DNA of 41,501 bases. It comes from Bacteroidales bacterium (lineage in GTDB: Bacteria; Bacteroidota; Bacteroidia; Bacteroidales; FEN-979). Each line of letters opens with the position of its first letter. Position 1 is the stretch's first letter. The notes beneath the pieces were generated by a model. The model searched no databases, was not told where the DNA came from, and saw only the letters and a list, made by a program, of their open reading frames with translations. Positions 1-9,052 of the stretch are shown in pieces. The DNA is taken from positions 1 through 41,501 of the forward strand of contig JADHVQ010000012.1 of NCBI GenBank assembly GCA_016783905.1, given 5' to 3'. A program made the translations under genes and the position numbers.

Positions 1-208
1 GAAATTTCTGTGATTGCTTATCACCTATCCCACAATCGATTAAAAACTTCCTGTCACCCATATCAATGAGCAAACAGCGCATGGACCAATTACAGAGGTT
101 ATTCTCATCGGATGGGTATAGCTTGTTCCAGATCACTTTGGGTACCACACCGAACATGGCACCGCCATCGAGTTTAAGGTTTCCGGTATTTATTGAATAT
201 AGTTTCAT
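1..208 (-). CDS. MBL-fold metallo-hydrolase, N-terminal part (runs off the window)
   Basis: The reading frame opens at an ATG at 208 and stays open to the window edge, giving 69 residues. The N-terminus MKLYSINTGNLKLDGGAMFG followed by a segment with LLIDMGDRKFLIDCGIGDK matches the first two beta strands of metallo-beta-lactamase-fold hydrolases of the lactonase/YtnP type, where the LIDCG turn precedes the metal-binding HxHxDH motif. That motif would lie beyond the edge, so catalytic competence cannot be judged. It sits 46 nt downstream of butyrate kinase in the same direction and is probably the last or a later gene of that operon. The gap between the two genes is almost entirely an 8-nt tandem repeat. 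Family assignment is fairly good; the substrate is unknown. Confidence 0.6.
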   Translation of the reverse strand, partial: MKLYSINTGNLKLDGGAMFGVVPKVIWNKLYPSDENNLCNWSMRCLLIDMGDRKFLIDCGIGDKQSQKF

Positions 209-218
209 GAAAAGTTAG

Positions 219-250
219 ATCACCATTTCACCATCTCACCATTTCACCAT
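219..250. repeat. 8-nt tandem repeat between butyrate kinase and the MBL hydrolase
   Basis: Four consecutive copies of NTCACCAT (plus strand), alternating at the first base so that the exact period is 16. The array begins 5 nt after the butyrate kinase stop codon and ends about 11 nt before the start codon of the MBL gene, so it fills the spacer. In the mRNA sense it reads as repeated ATGGTGAR. One of several arrays in this window with similar architecture but different unit sequence. Confidence 0.85.
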
Positions 251-254
251 CTCA

Positions 255-1328
255 TTACTTGTATTCCGACACCTCGATCTCGCCTTTAATCACGCGAAGG
301 GCATTGGAGGCCATGGCCTGGATTTCGTTATCTCCGGCAAAGACGATGACCTGGCCGAGCCGGCTTACATGATCACGGATGAAGTTGACCACAAATTCGG
401 AGTAAGCCAGATCGCCTGTCAGTAGAATGGCATCTACTTCACCTTTCAGGGCAACAAACATTTCGCCAATGGATTTCGAAACCTGGTAGGCCATCGCTCC
501 GATGATTATTGTGGCATGTTTGTCCCCATCTTTGATTCTGTTTTCGATCTCTGTGATATCGGTCGTACCCAGGTGGGCGTTGATTCCACCCAGGTGTGTC
601 AGTAAAGCAAACACCTCTTCTCTGCTTTTTTGCCCCTCGGTACACATCTTTACGACATCGCCAAGAGGAAGGCTGCCACAACGTATCATTGAAAATGGAC
701 CATCGCCTTCAAATCCCTGGTTGACATCGATGACTTTCCCCTTGCAATGTGCGCCAACGGTAGTCCCATTACCCATATGAGCAACAATCAGGTTCAGCTC
801 GTGGTAGTTTTTCTTTAGGCTCTCAGCATATACCTTGGCAACTGCTTTCTGGTTGAGGGCATGAAAGATCGATTTACGCTCCACACCTGGAACGCCCGTT
901 ATCCGGGCAACATCCTGCATCTCATCCACCACAGTGGGATCGGCAATCAGTGCACGGGCTCCCTCAATCTGGTCAGCAACCGCATCCGCCACCAGCCCTC
1001 CTAAGTTGATGATATCGGTTCCAATCGGACTATTCCTCAGATCCTCGCGAAGAGGTTCATTCACCTCATAAATTCCAGAATGCACCGGCTTGATCAGGCC
1101 ACCACGGGAGATCACAACCTTCACCTCACTCAGGTCAAAATGGTTGTTTTGCAATTCTTTGAAAACGATATCACGCCGGAAATTGATCTGATCGTAAATG
1201 GTGCTGAACTCTTCGAGTTCCTCCGAAGAGTGCCTTCTGTTATTGATATAGAGCAACTTAAAATTATCAAAGACAGCAATCTGTGTCACCTTGTCCTTTG
1301 GATTGACAACCAAAATATTGAAGGTCAT
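255..1328 (-). CDS. buk: Butyrate kinase
   Basis: This 357-residue protein is the usual length for butyrate kinase, an acetokinase-family (ASKHA fold) enzyme interconverting butyryl phosphate plus ADP and butyrate plus ATP in the cytosol. Visible family features are the N-terminal phosphate-binding strand ILVVNPKDKVTQIAVF, the SRGGLIKPVHSGIY segment, the AHMGNGTTVGAH loop near residue 185 and the EGDGPFSMIRCGSLPLGD segment after it. It lies 18 nt downstream of a fused acyl-CoA mutase and appears co-transcribed with it and with an acyl-CoA dehydrogenase. No phosphotransbutyrylase is present here, so the acyl phosphate donor must be made elsewhere. Given the mutase specificity, isobutyryl phosphate is a possible alternative substrate (inference). 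Confidence 0.93.
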   Translation of the reverse strand: MTFNILVVNPKDKVTQIAVFDNFKLLYINNRRHSSEELEEFSTIYDQINFRRDIVFKELQNNHFDLSEVKVVISRGGLIKPVHSGIYEVNEPLREDLRNSPIGTDIINLGGLVADAVADQIEGARALIADPTVVDEMQDVARITGVPGVERKSIFHALNQKAVAKVYAESLKKNYHELNLIVAHMGNGTTVGAHCKGKVIDVNQGFEGDGPFSMIRCGSLPLGDVVKMCTEGQKSREEVFALLTHLGGINAHLGTTDITEIENRIKDGDKHATIIIGAMAYQVSKSIGEMFVALKGEVDAILLTGDLAYSEFVVNFIRDHVSRLGQVIVFAGDNEIQAMASNALRVIKGEIEVSEYK

Positions 1329-1346
1329 AATTCCATTATTTACGGG

Positions 1347-4300
1347 TTACATACTTCTTCTGTATTGTCCGCCCACATTAAATAACGCATGGGTGATCTG
1401 GCCGATGGAGCAGATTTTGGAGGCCTCCATCAGGCTCTCAAAGATATTCAAATTCTGGGTGGTGGTATGTTGCAGATCATGCAATGCCTTCACAGACTCC
1501 TTTTTCCAGGTTTTGTGAAGCTGTTTGAGCATATCGATCTGATATTGCTTCTCCTCTTCTGTTGAGCGGATAACCTCTCCCGGTAATACGGTCGGGGAAC
1601 CTTTGCTGGAGAGGAACGTGTTTACCCCCATGATTGGCAGCTTCCCTGTGTTTTTCATCATCTCGTAGTAGAGTGACTCTTCCTGGATTTTGCTGCGCTG
1701 GTACATGGTCTCCATGGCACCCAGTACGCCACCTCTCTCTGACAATCTTTCAAATTCCAACATCACCGCTTCCTCTACCAGGTCGGTCAACTCTTCAATA
1801 ATGAACGATCCTTGCAAAGGATTCTGGTTTTTTGTTAATCCAAGTTCGTGATTGATGATCATCTGGATGGCCATTGCACGGCGGACAGATTCTTCAGTTG
1901 GAGTGGTGATGGCTTCATCATATGCATTGGTATGCAAGGAGTTGCAATTATCATAGATGGCATACAAGGCCTGCAGGGTTGTCCTGATGTCGTTGAAGTC
2001 AATCTCCTGGGCATGCAACGACCTTCCGGAAGTCTGAATATGATATTTCAGCATCTGTGACCTGGCGTTTGCTTTGTACAGGTATTTCATCGCCTTGGCC
2101 CAGATCAGTCTCGCCACCCTTCCAATCACTGAATATTCCGGATCGATCCCGTTAGAGAAGAAGAAGGAGAGGTTGGGCGCAAACTTATTTACATCCATCC
2201 CCCTGGAGGCATAGTACTCCACATAGGTAAATCCATTGGAGAGGGTGAGAGCAAGCTGGGTGATCGGGTTAGCTCCCGCTTCCGCAATGTGGTAACCGGA
2301 GATGGAGACGGAATAGAAGTTCCTGACGTTATTATAAATAAAGTATTCCTGGATATCCCCCATCATCTTCAGGGCAAAATCGGTAGAGAAGATGCAGGTG
2401 TTTTGCGCCTGATCCTCTTTCAGGATGTCGGCCTGTACGGTTCCCCGTACCTGGCACAAGGTGTCCTGTTTAATTTTCTCATAGACATCCCCAGGCAAAA
2501 TCCTGTCGCCCGTAACTCCCAACAGCATCAGTCCCAGCCCGTTATTGCCCCGGGGAAGGGTTCCCTGATAAGCAGGACGTTTGGTTCCTTTTTTCCGGTA
2601 AATCGCTTCGATCTTTTTCTCAACCTCTTCTTCCAGACCTTGTTCCCGGATGTATTTCTCGCATTGCTGATCGATGGCTGTATTCATGAAATAGCCTACC
2701 ATGGCCGGTGCCGGTCCATTGATCGTCATGGAAACCGAGGTGTTGGGATTAAGCAAATCGAACCCGGAGTAAAGTTTCTTTGAGTCGTCGAGACAGGCAA
2801 TCGAAACGCCTGAATTACCTATTTTTCCATAAATATCAGGCCGGAGACCGGGGTCAAATCCATAGAGTGTAACGGAGTCATAGGCTGTAGAGAGGCGGAC
2901 AAAAGGCATCCCGCGGGAGACATAGTGGAACCGTTTGTTGGTTCGCTCCGGCCCCCCTTCACCAGCAAACATCCGGGTAGGATCTTCGCTGGTCCGTTTA
3001 AAGGGAAATACGCCTGCCGCATAGGGAAATTCACCCGGTACATTTTCTCGCAAATTCCATATCAGGATATCTCCCCACCCCTTGTATTTAGGCATGGAAA
3101 TCTTGGGGATCTTCAGGTGGGATAACGACTCGGTATATGTTTCCACCTTGATCTCCTTATCCCTAACCTTATAAACAAAGGCCTCCTTCTTTAAATTCCG
3201 GATTTTCTCCGGCCATTGCTTCAGGATCTCCTGGTTGGCAGGATCAAGTTCCTTCCGTGTTTTCTTATAGATCTTTTCCAGCTCTCTGATGGCAGCCTTT
3301 TGGCCCGTAGATTCTTTCGGGGAGGAGGAGTCCTTTGTTTTTCTGAGTGTTTCCAGCGCTTTATGGATGGCATATAACCGCTGGGCTACTTCCGACTGCT
3401 CTTCCGACCACCGGTTGTAATCCCTTATTGTCTCGGCAATTTCAGCCATGTAGCGGGTACGGGATGGCGGAATGATGAAGATCTTCTCCTCCATCTCATT
3501 TTTTCCCTGAAACCGGCTGGAAAAGGTCACTCCGGTTTTTTCCGTGATGGTTGAGATGATTGCCTGATAGAGTTTGTTCACACCGGGGTCGTTGAACTGG
3601 GAAGCCACCGTGCCACAGACAGGCATCAGATCCAGATCATCATGGAAGCGATTATGATTCCGTTGATATTGTTTTCTCACATCCCGCAATGCATCCTGGG
3701 CTCCCCTTTTGTCGAATTTATTGATTGCGATCAGGTCGGCGAAGTCGAGCATGTCGATCTTTTCAAGCTGGCTGGCCGCACCGAACTCAGGAGTCATCAC
3801 ATAGAGTGTCAGGTCACTGTGGTCTACGATTTCGGTATCGGATTGTCCGATACCTGATGTCTCCACGATGATCAGGTCATACCCGGCTGCTTTGGTGATG
3901 GTGATCGCATCTTTTACATATTTTGAGAGGGCCAGGTTGGATTGCCGGGTGGCCAGGGAGCGCATGTATACCCTCGGATCGCTGATGGCATTCATCCGTA
4001 TCCGGTCTCCCAGTAAAGCTCCTCCGGTCTTTCGTTTGGTTGGGTCAACCGAGATGATGGCGATGGTTTTGTCAGGAAGGTCATTCAGGTACCTCCTGAC
4101 AATCTCATCCACCATGCTTGATTTTCCAGCTCCCCCGGTTCCGGTGATTCCAAGGATCGGCACGTTGTTTTTCCGGGCTTTGGCTTCCAGCTTTCCCAGC
4201 AGAGGCTGAGCCCTTTCCGGATCATTCTCGGCCAGGGTGATTAGCCGGGAGATCATTTTCTGGTCTTTGGTTTCAACCTTATCAGGGGCAAACTTTTCCA

Positions 4301-4748
4301 GGTTGTTCAGTGGAAAATCACACTTTTTAAGCACATCATTGATCATGCCCTGCAGGCTAAGTTCCCTGCCATCATCAGGAGAGTAGATCCGGGTGATGCC
4401 ATATTCATGAAGTTCTTTGATCTCTTCGGGAAGGATAACGCCTCCGCCCCCTCCGAAGATCAGGATATGCCCGCATCCCCCTTTGTGCAGGAGATCGTAC
4501 ATGTATTTAAAGAACTCCATATGGCCTCCCTGGTAGGAGGTTATTGCCACCGCATGAGCATCTTCCTGGATGGCACAATCAACGATCTCCTGCACGGCCC
4601 GGTTGTGTCCGAGATGGATCACCTCCGCCCCGCTGGCTTGCAGGATACGGCGCATGATATTAATGGCTGCATCGTGGCCGTCAAATAGAGATGCAGCCGT
4701 AACGATGCGAATGTGGTTTTTCGGTTTATACGGTTTAGGTATTTTCAT
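1347..4748 (-). CDS. icmF: Fused isobutyryl-CoA mutase (IcmF type): B12 domain, G-protein chaperone and mutase in one chain
   Basis: At 1133 residues this carries all parts of an IcmF. Residues about 12-140 form the cobalamin-binding domain with the lower-ligand motif DGHDAA at 23-28 and a glycine-rich GGGGGV loop near 99-104. Residues about 195-410 are a MeaB-like GTPase with P-loop GTGGAGKSS (203-211) and NKFD (343-346). The mutase domain starts near 550 and has the SISGYH motif (catalytic His820). By alignment from memory to methylmalonyl-CoA mutase, the two substrate-selecting positions (Tyr89 and Arg207 in the Propionibacterium enzyme) are Phe594 (RMFAGEG) and Gln782 (QAQNTCIF). This is the isobutyryl/n-butyryl-CoA pattern, not the methylmalonyl one. 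It is flanked 14 nt upstream by acyl-CoA dehydrogenase and 18 nt downstream by butyrate kinase, which fits C4 acyl-CoA metabolism. Related branched acyl-CoA pairs remain possible. Confidence 0.92.
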   Translation of the reverse strand: MKIPKPYKPKNHIRIVTAASLFDGHDAAINIMRRILQASGAEVIHLGHNRAVQEIVDCAIQEDAHAVAITSYQGGHMEFFKYMYDLLHKGGCGHILIFGGGGGVILPEEIKELHEYGITRIYSPDDGRELSLQGMINDVLKKCDFPLNNLEKFAPDKVETKDQKMISRLITLAENDPERAQPLLGKLEAKARKNNVPILGITGTGGAGKSSMVDEIVRRYLNDLPDKTIAIISVDPTKRKTGGALLGDRIRMNAISDPRVYMRSLATRQSNLALSKYVKDAITITKAAGYDLIIVETSGIGQSDTEIVDHSDLTLYVMTPEFGAASQLEKIDMLDFADLIAINKFDKRGAQDALRDVRKQYQRNHNRFHDDLDLMPVCGTVASQFNDPGVNKLYQAIISTITEKTGVTFSSRFQGKNEMEEKIFIIPPSRTRYMAEIAETIRDYNRWSEEQSEVAQRLYAIHKALETLRKTKDSSSPKESTGQKAAIRELEKIYKKTRKELDPANQEILKQWPEKIRNLKKEAFVYKVRDKEIKVETYTESLSHLKIPKISMPKYKGWGDILIWNLRENVPGEFPYAAGVFPFKRTSEDPTRMFAGEGGPERTNKRFHYVSRGMPFVRLSTAYDSVTLYGFDPGLRPDIYGKIGNSGVSIACLDDSKKLYSGFDLLNPNTSVSMTINGPAPAMVGYFMNTAIDQQCEKYIREQGLEEEVEKKIEAIYRKKGTKRPAYQGTLPRGNNGLGLMLLGVTGDRILPGDVYEKIKQDTLCQVRGTVQADILKEDQAQNTCIFSTDFALKMMGDIQEYFIYNNVRNFYSVSISGYHIAEAGANPITQLALTLSNGFTYVEYYASRGMDVNKFAPNLSFFFSNGIDPEYSVIGRVARLIWAKAMKYLYKANARSQMLKYHIQTSGRSLHAQEIDFNDIRTTLQALYAIYDNCNSLHTNAYDEAITTPTEESVRRAMAIQMIINHELGLTKNQNPLQGSFIIEELTDLVEEAVMLEFERLSERGGVLGAMETMYQRSKIQEESLYYEMMKNTGKLPIMGVNTFLSSKGSPTVLPGEVIRSTEEEKQYQIDMLKQLHKTWKKESVKALHDLQHTTTQNLNIFESLMEASKICSIGQITHALFNVGGQYRRSM

Positions 4749-4762
4749 TGAACAGGGTAGAC

Positions 4763-5905
4763 TTAGTCGTTCATGATCGCCCGTGAGATGATGATTTGCT
4801 GGATCTCACTGGTTCCTTCGTAGATCTGAGTCAGCTTGGCTTCACGCATGAGCCGTTCCACATGATACTCTTTCACATAACCATACCCTCCATGGATCTG
4901 GACTGCTTCTGTGGTGACATACATGGCGGTTTCGGCAGCCCAGTATTTGGCCATGGCGCTGATAGTCCCGTAAGGCAGCTTCTGGTCTTTTAACCAGGCT
5001 GATTTCAGTGTGAAAAACCGTGCTGCTTCGATCCTTGTATGCATCTCTGCCAGCTTGAACCCAATTGCCTGGTGGTTGATGATCTCTGTGCCAAATGCTT
5101 TCCGTTCTTTGGCATACTGCAAGGCACGTTCATACGCTCCCTGGGCAATACCCAATGCTTGAGCAGCAATTCCGATTCTGCCTCCTTCAAGGGTCTTCAT
5201 AGCCGCTTTAAATCCGAAGCCATCCTCTCCGATCCGGTTCTCCTTGGGAACTTTCACATCGTTGAACATCACTGAATGGGTATCAGAACTACGCATTCCC
5301 ATCTTATCTTCATGCGGCCCGAGCGAGATGCCAGGAGAATTCTTCTCCACGATCAGCGCATTGATTCCTTTATGGCCCTTCTCCGGATTGGTTTGTGCAA
5401 TCACCACATAGGTAGAGGAGCAATTGGCATTGGTGATCCAGTTTTTTGTTCCGTTCACCAGGTAATGGTCTCCCATATCAATCGCAGTCGTACGCTGGGA
5501 AGATGCATCAGAACCGGCATCTGGCTCCGACAAAAGAAAAGCTCCTATATGTCTTCCGGAAGCAAGCGGCTTGAGATACTTTTCCTTTTGCTCTTCCGTG
5601 CCAAACTCTTCCAGTTCATAACAAACCAGGGAGTTATTCACCGAAACGATAACCCCAATGGATGCATCGACCTTCGACAACTCCTCCACGGCTAGAACAT
5701 AGGAGATGGTGTCCATGCCTCCTCCGTCGTACTTGGGATCAACCATCATACCCATGAAGCCCAATTCGCTCAATGCCTTTACATGCTGTGTGGGGAATTC
5801 GCAAGTGGCGTCACGCTCCAGGACGTCTTTGATCAGCTCACGCTGGGCGTAATCCCTGGCAGCCTGCTGGATCATCTTTTGCTCTTCAGTTAATTCAAAA
5901 TTCAT
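4763..5905 (-). CDS. Acyl-CoA dehydrogenase, short-chain/butyryl-CoA type
   Basis: The 380-residue protein is a full-length FAD-dependent acyl-CoA dehydrogenase that would oxidise, or with an electron-transfer flavoprotein reduce, short-chain acyl-CoA. The N-terminal helical domain begins [19 protein letters not shown]. The FAD/substrate loop [13 protein letters not shown] lies near residues 124-136. The C-terminal domain contains [19 protein letters not shown] and [15 protein letters not shown]. The expected catalytic base is the glutamate in IYEGTSEIQ near residue 366. It is first in an operon with icmF and buk, with a good Bacteroidota promoter just upstream. C4 chain length is inferred from this context. 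No etfAB genes are in the window. Confidence 0.93.
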   Translation of the reverse strand: MNFELTEEQKMIQQAARDYAQRELIKDVLERDATCEFPTQHVKALSELGFMGMMVDPKYDGGGMDTISYVLAVEELSKVDASIGVIVSVNNSLVCYELEEFGTEEQKEKYLKPLASGRHIGAFLLSEPDAGSDASSQRTTAIDMGDHYLVNGTKNWITNANCSSTYVVIAQTNPEKGHKGINALIVEKNSPGISLGPHEDKMGMRSSDTHSVMFNDVKVPKENRIGEDGFGFKAAMKTLEGGRIGIAAQALGIAQGAYERALQYAKERKAFGTEIINHQAIGFKLAEMHTRIEAARFFTLKSAWLKDQKLPYGTISAMAKYWAAETAMYVTTEAVQIHGGYGYVKEYHVERLMREAKLTQIYEGTSEIQQIIISRAIMND

Positions 5906-5932
5906 TGGATCTGAAATTTAAAATTTGTTTCT

Positions 5933-5940
5933 CAAAAATA
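5933..5940 (-). promoter_or_regulatory. Promoter -7 element of the acyl-CoA operon
   Basis: On the minus strand this reads TATTTTTG, a perfect match to the Bacteroidota -7 consensus TAnnTTTG. A T-rich TTTTTTG stretch lies about 15 nt further upstream as a possible -33 element. The start codon of the acyl-CoA dehydrogenase is 28 nt downstream, giving a leader of about 20 nt. Confidence 0.6.
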
Positions 5941-6111
5941 CAGGTTTTATTCAAACAAAAAACATGTTATCAATACCAGAAAAGCAAAACCAATAAAAGA
6001 AATCCATATAAAGTTGCAGGCCTTCCAACGTTATGCAGGTGCAAAAGGTAGCTAAAACAGTAAGGTTTGTGAAAAATTCCTATTATTGCCTGTTAATTAA
6101 AAACAGATCAT

Positions 6112-7431
6112 ATGAAAAAGTATTTCGTGATTTTCCTGATTGTTGTTTTTAGCGTTACTGCCCTATTTTCACAAGATAAGGGAGAAAAGAAACCGTTGTT
6201 CGGAATAAAATTCTCCGGATTTGTAAAGACAGACATTTTCTTCGATTCCCGTCAAACCGTGGCAGCCCGTGAAGGGCACTTCCTGCTCTACCCGGAAAAT
6301 GAAAAGCTGGATGCCGATGGGAAGGACATCAATGCCAAGTGGAACTCTAATATTCTCTCTATTCAAACCCGCCTGGCCGGCTCCATCTGGGGGCCAGATG
6401 CTCTTGGCGCCAAAACTTCAGCTTACATTGAAGCCGCGTTCTTTGGGAACATCAATCCTGCTATCAACACTTTCCGGCTTCGTCAGGCGTTCATTAAACT
6501 CAACTGGAAAACAACAGAGTTACTGGCCGGTCAGGCCTGGCATCCGATGTTTGTCACGGATTGTGCTCCGGCCACTGTTTCGTTCAATACAGGCGCCCCT
6601 TTTGTGGTCTTCTCCCGCAATCCGCAAGTCCGGATCATACAGCAGGTCGGTAATTTCAAGCTCCTCCTTACGGCCCTTGAACAGGTCGATTTTGTCAGCG
6701 ACGGGCCTGATGGACCCAGTCCGAAATACCTCCGCAATTCGGTTCTGCCGGAACTGAACTTCCAGCTCCAGTATGGCAAATCCTGGGCTGATAAAGGAAC
6801 TACCTTTCTCATCGGGGCCAGCATCAATTACCAGATGCTCACCCCGCGCTTGTTTACTACCGTTATTCTAAGTCCGGCCTACGATACGGTAATCAATGGA
6901 ATCGTGCAGCATGTAAAGGAGATCTCTGAAACCTATAAAACCGATACAAAATCTACCGCGTTTGCTGCAAACTTTTTTACCAAGTTAAAACTTACACCGG
7001 TGACCATAAAACTAGGAGCTGAATGGGGTCAGAACAACAACGCCTATACCATGCTGGGAGGGTATGCCGTGCGCAGTATTACCGATACGGCCAAAGGCTT
7101 TGTAGATTATGCCAACGTCCAGTCCATAGCTCTCTGGGCCGAGGCACATACCAACGGGAAGAAATGGCGGCCGGGCCTTTTCGGCGCTTTCAGTAAAAAC
7201 CTGGGAATCGGTGAAACAGTCATAGGGCCCTACTACGCGCGGGGCGCCAACATTGACTACCTCTGGAGGGTTTCTCCCAGACTGGAGTTCAATGTCCAAC
7301 GGCTGCGGTTTGCCGGAGAGGTTGAATATACGGTGGCTGGTTATGGGGCCACCACTAGTAAAGGATACGTTTCAGCTCCCAAAGCCATGGGAAACCAGCG
7401 GTTCCTGCTGGCAGTGTTTTATTTCTTCTAA
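6112..7431 (+). CDS. Outer-membrane beta-barrel porin-like protein
   Basis: This 439-residue protein opens with a typical signal peptide (Lys-Lys then a hydrophobic stretch ending near ALFSQD, residues 1-22). The mature part is rich in alternating aromatic and polar residues with short turns, and it ends in aromatic residues (AVFYFF), the usual outer-membrane barrel C-terminus. Segments such as LSIQTRLAGSIWGPDALGAK and FRLRQAFIKLNWKTTELLAGQAWHP resemble DcaP-like or phosphate-selective-porin-like barrels of Bacteroidota. The substrate is unknown. It is transcribed away from the acyl-CoA operon, and its stop codon lies only 2 nt from that of the convergent Kbl-like gene. The 206-nt upstream gap holds the divergent promoter of the acyl-CoA operon but no consensus -7 box for this gene; a TAAGGTTTG with one extra base is the closest. 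Confidence 0.75.
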   Translation: MKKYFVIFLIVVFSVTALFSQDKGEKKPLFGIKFSGFVKTDIFFDSRQTVAAREGHFLLYPENEKLDADGKDINAKWNSNILSIQTRLAGSIWGPDALGAKTSAYIEAAFFGNINPAINTFRLRQAFIKLNWKTTELLAGQAWHPMFVTDCAPATVSFNTGAPFVVFSRNPQVRIIQQVGNFKLLLTALEQVDFVSDGPDGPSPKYLRNSVLPELNFQLQYGKSWADKGTTFLIGASINYQMLTPRLFTTVILSPAYDTVINGIVQHVKEISETYKTDTKSTAFAANFFTKLKLTPVTIKLGAEWGQNNNAYTMLGGYAVRSITDTAKGFVDYANVQSIALWAEAHTNGKKWRPGLFGAFSKNLGIGETVIGPYYARGANIDYLWRVSPRLEFNVQRLRFAGEVEYTVAGYGATTSKGYVSAPKAMGNQRFLLAVFYFF

Positions 7432-7433
7432 TT

Positions 7434-8681
7434 CTACATCCCGTACATCTCAATAATCTCTTGCTTCGCTTTCCCAAGGATGTTGTACTTTTTTCCAACC
7501 TTGGAAAAGGCATCCAGCGCTTTCTCCAGATGATGGATCTCATGTCCTGCCGATATCTGTGTGCGGATACGGGCCTGCCCCTGAGGCACTACCGGAAAAA
7601 AGAATCCGATTGCATAGACCCCTTCCTGGTATAAGTCCCGGGAGACATCCTGTGATAATTTCGCATTGAAGAGCATCACCGGCACAATTGGTGTATCTCC
7701 TTCCTTGAGTACAAATCCTGCTTCCGTCAACCCTTTCCGCCAGAACTCCGTGTTGCTCTCCAGTTTGTCGCGTCGTTCAGTCGTTGCCGAAAGGATCTCC
7801 AGTACTTTGATCACTCCTGCAACCACCGGAGGGGCGATGGTATTGGAGAATAGATAGGGCCGGGCTTTTTGCCGGCACATCTCCACCAGCTCCTTACGAC
7901 CTGAGACACATCCGCCGGATGCGCCTCCCAGTCCTTTCCCAAAGGTGGTGGTGATGATGTCCACTTTATCCATTACGCCATACTTTTCGTGTGTTCCCCG
8001 GCCGGTCTTGCCGATGAACCCGCTTGCATGCGAATCATCAACAAATAACAGCGCGTCGTACTTGTCACACAAAACGGCCATCTCATCCAGTTTGGCCGTA
8101 TCGCCATCCATGGAGAACACCCCGTCGGTGATGACCATCTTAAGGCGGCGGTCATGATGCAACTGAAGCTTATTCTCCAGGTGAGCCATATCAGAGTGCT
8201 TGAAGGTGTCGTGCATCGCGCTGCATAACCGGATCCCGTCAATGATGGAAGCGTGGACCAACCGGTCGGAGATCATGACGTCATCCTTGGTAAGTATCGC
8301 TTCAAAAACACCAGCGTTGGCATCCATACAGGAGGGGAACAGGATGGTGTCTTCGGTACCAAGGAATTTGGAAACCATGTTTTCCAGTTGCCTGTGGATA
8401 TCCTGGGTGCCGCAGATAAATCTGACGGATGACATCCCATAGCCGTGGGAATCCAATCCTTCGTGTGCTGCCTTTACCACATCGGGATGACTGGAAAGGC
8501 CCAGGTAATTGTTGGCACAGATGTTTATTACTTTTTTCAAAGAGGAACCTGTAGGAAATTCCACTTCAATGTCGGCCGCCTGTGGAGAGTGGATAACCCG
8601 CTCTTGCTTGAAGAGGCCGGCATCCTGAAGTCCGTAAAGGATGTCGTTGTACATCCCCCTGGTTTTATCTGAATACGCCAT
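7434..8681 (-). CDS. Kbl-like alpha-oxoamine synthase (PLP-dependent; glycine C-acetyltransferase family)
   Basis: The 415-residue protein is strikingly close to 2-amino-3-ketobutyrate CoA ligase (Kbl). It has INICANNYLGLSSHPDVV, GMSSVRFICGTQDIHRQLE, the aspartate/histidine FVDDSHASGF motif, and the PLP lysine in TTFGKGLGGASGG. The family condenses glycine or another amino acid with an acyl thioester, releasing CO2. It follows a stand-alone carrier protein with an 18-nt gap, and an AMP-forming ligase and a holo-ACP synthase lie upstream on the same strand. This suggests the acyl donor may be carried on that protein instead of CoA, as proposed for serine palmitoyltransferase plus carrier protein in Caulobacter. 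By sequence it is Kbl-like; a threonine-catabolic role is less likely because no threonine dehydrogenase is adjacent. Confidence 0.85.
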   Translation of the reverse strand: MAYSDKTRGMYNDILYGLQDAGLFKQERVIHSPQAADIEVEFPTGSSLKKVINICANNYLGLSSHPDVVKAAHEGLDSHGYGMSSVRFICGTQDIHRQLENMVSKFLGTEDTILFPSCMDANAGVFEAILTKDDVMISDRLVHASIIDGIRLCSAMHDTFKHSDMAHLENKLQLHHDRRLKMVITDGVFSMDGDTAKLDEMAVLCDKYDALLFVDDSHASGFIGKTGRGTHEKYGVMDKVDIITTTFGKGLGGASGGCVSGRKELVEMCRQKARPYLFSNTIAPPVVAGVIKVLEILSATTERRDKLESNTEFWRKGLTEAGFVLKEGDTPIVPVMLFNAKLSQDVSRDLYQEGVYAIGFFFPVVPQGQARIRTQISAGHEIHHLEKALDAFSKVGKKYNILGKAKQEIIEMYGM

Positions 8682-8699
8682 TGTAATCCTCCTGTTTGA

Positions 8700-8942
8700 T
8701 TAGCCTATGCACTCCTTCACAAGTGCACAGATTTTATTGACCGAATCGAATGCTTCCGGTGTGGCTTTGTCGTCGGGAATCGAGATGTTGTATTTGTTCT
8801 CCAAAAACCTCTTTAACGAAACCATCGAGAATGAGTCGACAATACCTCCTGAAATCAGCGGGGTGTCTAAGGTTACTTCAGAATCGTCCTCAACATATTC
8901 GTCGATCACATACTCTTTTACAACTTCATACATGTCTTCCAT
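8700..8942 (-). CDS. Stand-alone acyl carrier protein
   Basis: An 80-residue acidic protein with the layout of a phosphopantetheine carrier: an N-terminal helix, a loop, and the attachment motif GGIVDSFSMV near residues 32-41, where the serine after Asp is the expected 4'-phosphopantetheine site. The usual DSL is DSF here, which is common in dedicated, non-FabD carrier proteins. It sits directly before the Kbl-like gene and after an AMP-forming ligase, with a holo-ACP synthase two genes upstream. These four would provide activation, carrier priming and condensation. It is unlikely to be the housekeeping fatty-acid ACP, whose neighbours are normally fab genes. Confidence 0.88.
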   Translation of the reverse strand: MEDMYEVVKEYVIDEYVEDDSEVTLDTPLISGGIVDSFSMVSLKRFLENKYNISIPDDKATPEAFDSVNKICALVKECIG

Positions 8943-9000
8943 GGCGGTGCTCTCCTTTTTTTAGTTCTGTTTACTATTTATGGTTAATTGTTTATTTTTT

Positions 9001-9051
9001 TACCCACCCCTTCCCCTCCCTATTGGTAGGGAGGGGGCCAGGGGGTGGGTA
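9001..9051. repeat. GC-rich palindromic (REP-like) element between the ligase and carrier protein genes
   Basis: A 51-nt imperfect palindrome: outer arms TACCCACCCC (9001-9010) and GGGGTGGGTA (9042-9051), inner arms CCCTCCCTA (9014-9022) and TAGGGAGGG (9027-9035) around a TTGG loop. The bases next to the ligase stop codon overlap it. A related element lies at 13706-13745. It could fold in mRNA and separate expression of the ligase from the downstream carrier protein gene. Confidence 0.7.
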
Positions 9052-9052
9052 T

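Noticed and set aside
2289-2783. 164-residue plus-strand frame inside icmF
   Set aside because: Antisense shadow of a strongly conserved mutase region.
1347-4748. Calling the fused mutase a methylmalonyl-CoA mutase
   Set aside because: The specificity positions are Phe594 and Gln782, not Tyr and Arg, and the order B12 domain / G-protein / mutase is that of IcmF.
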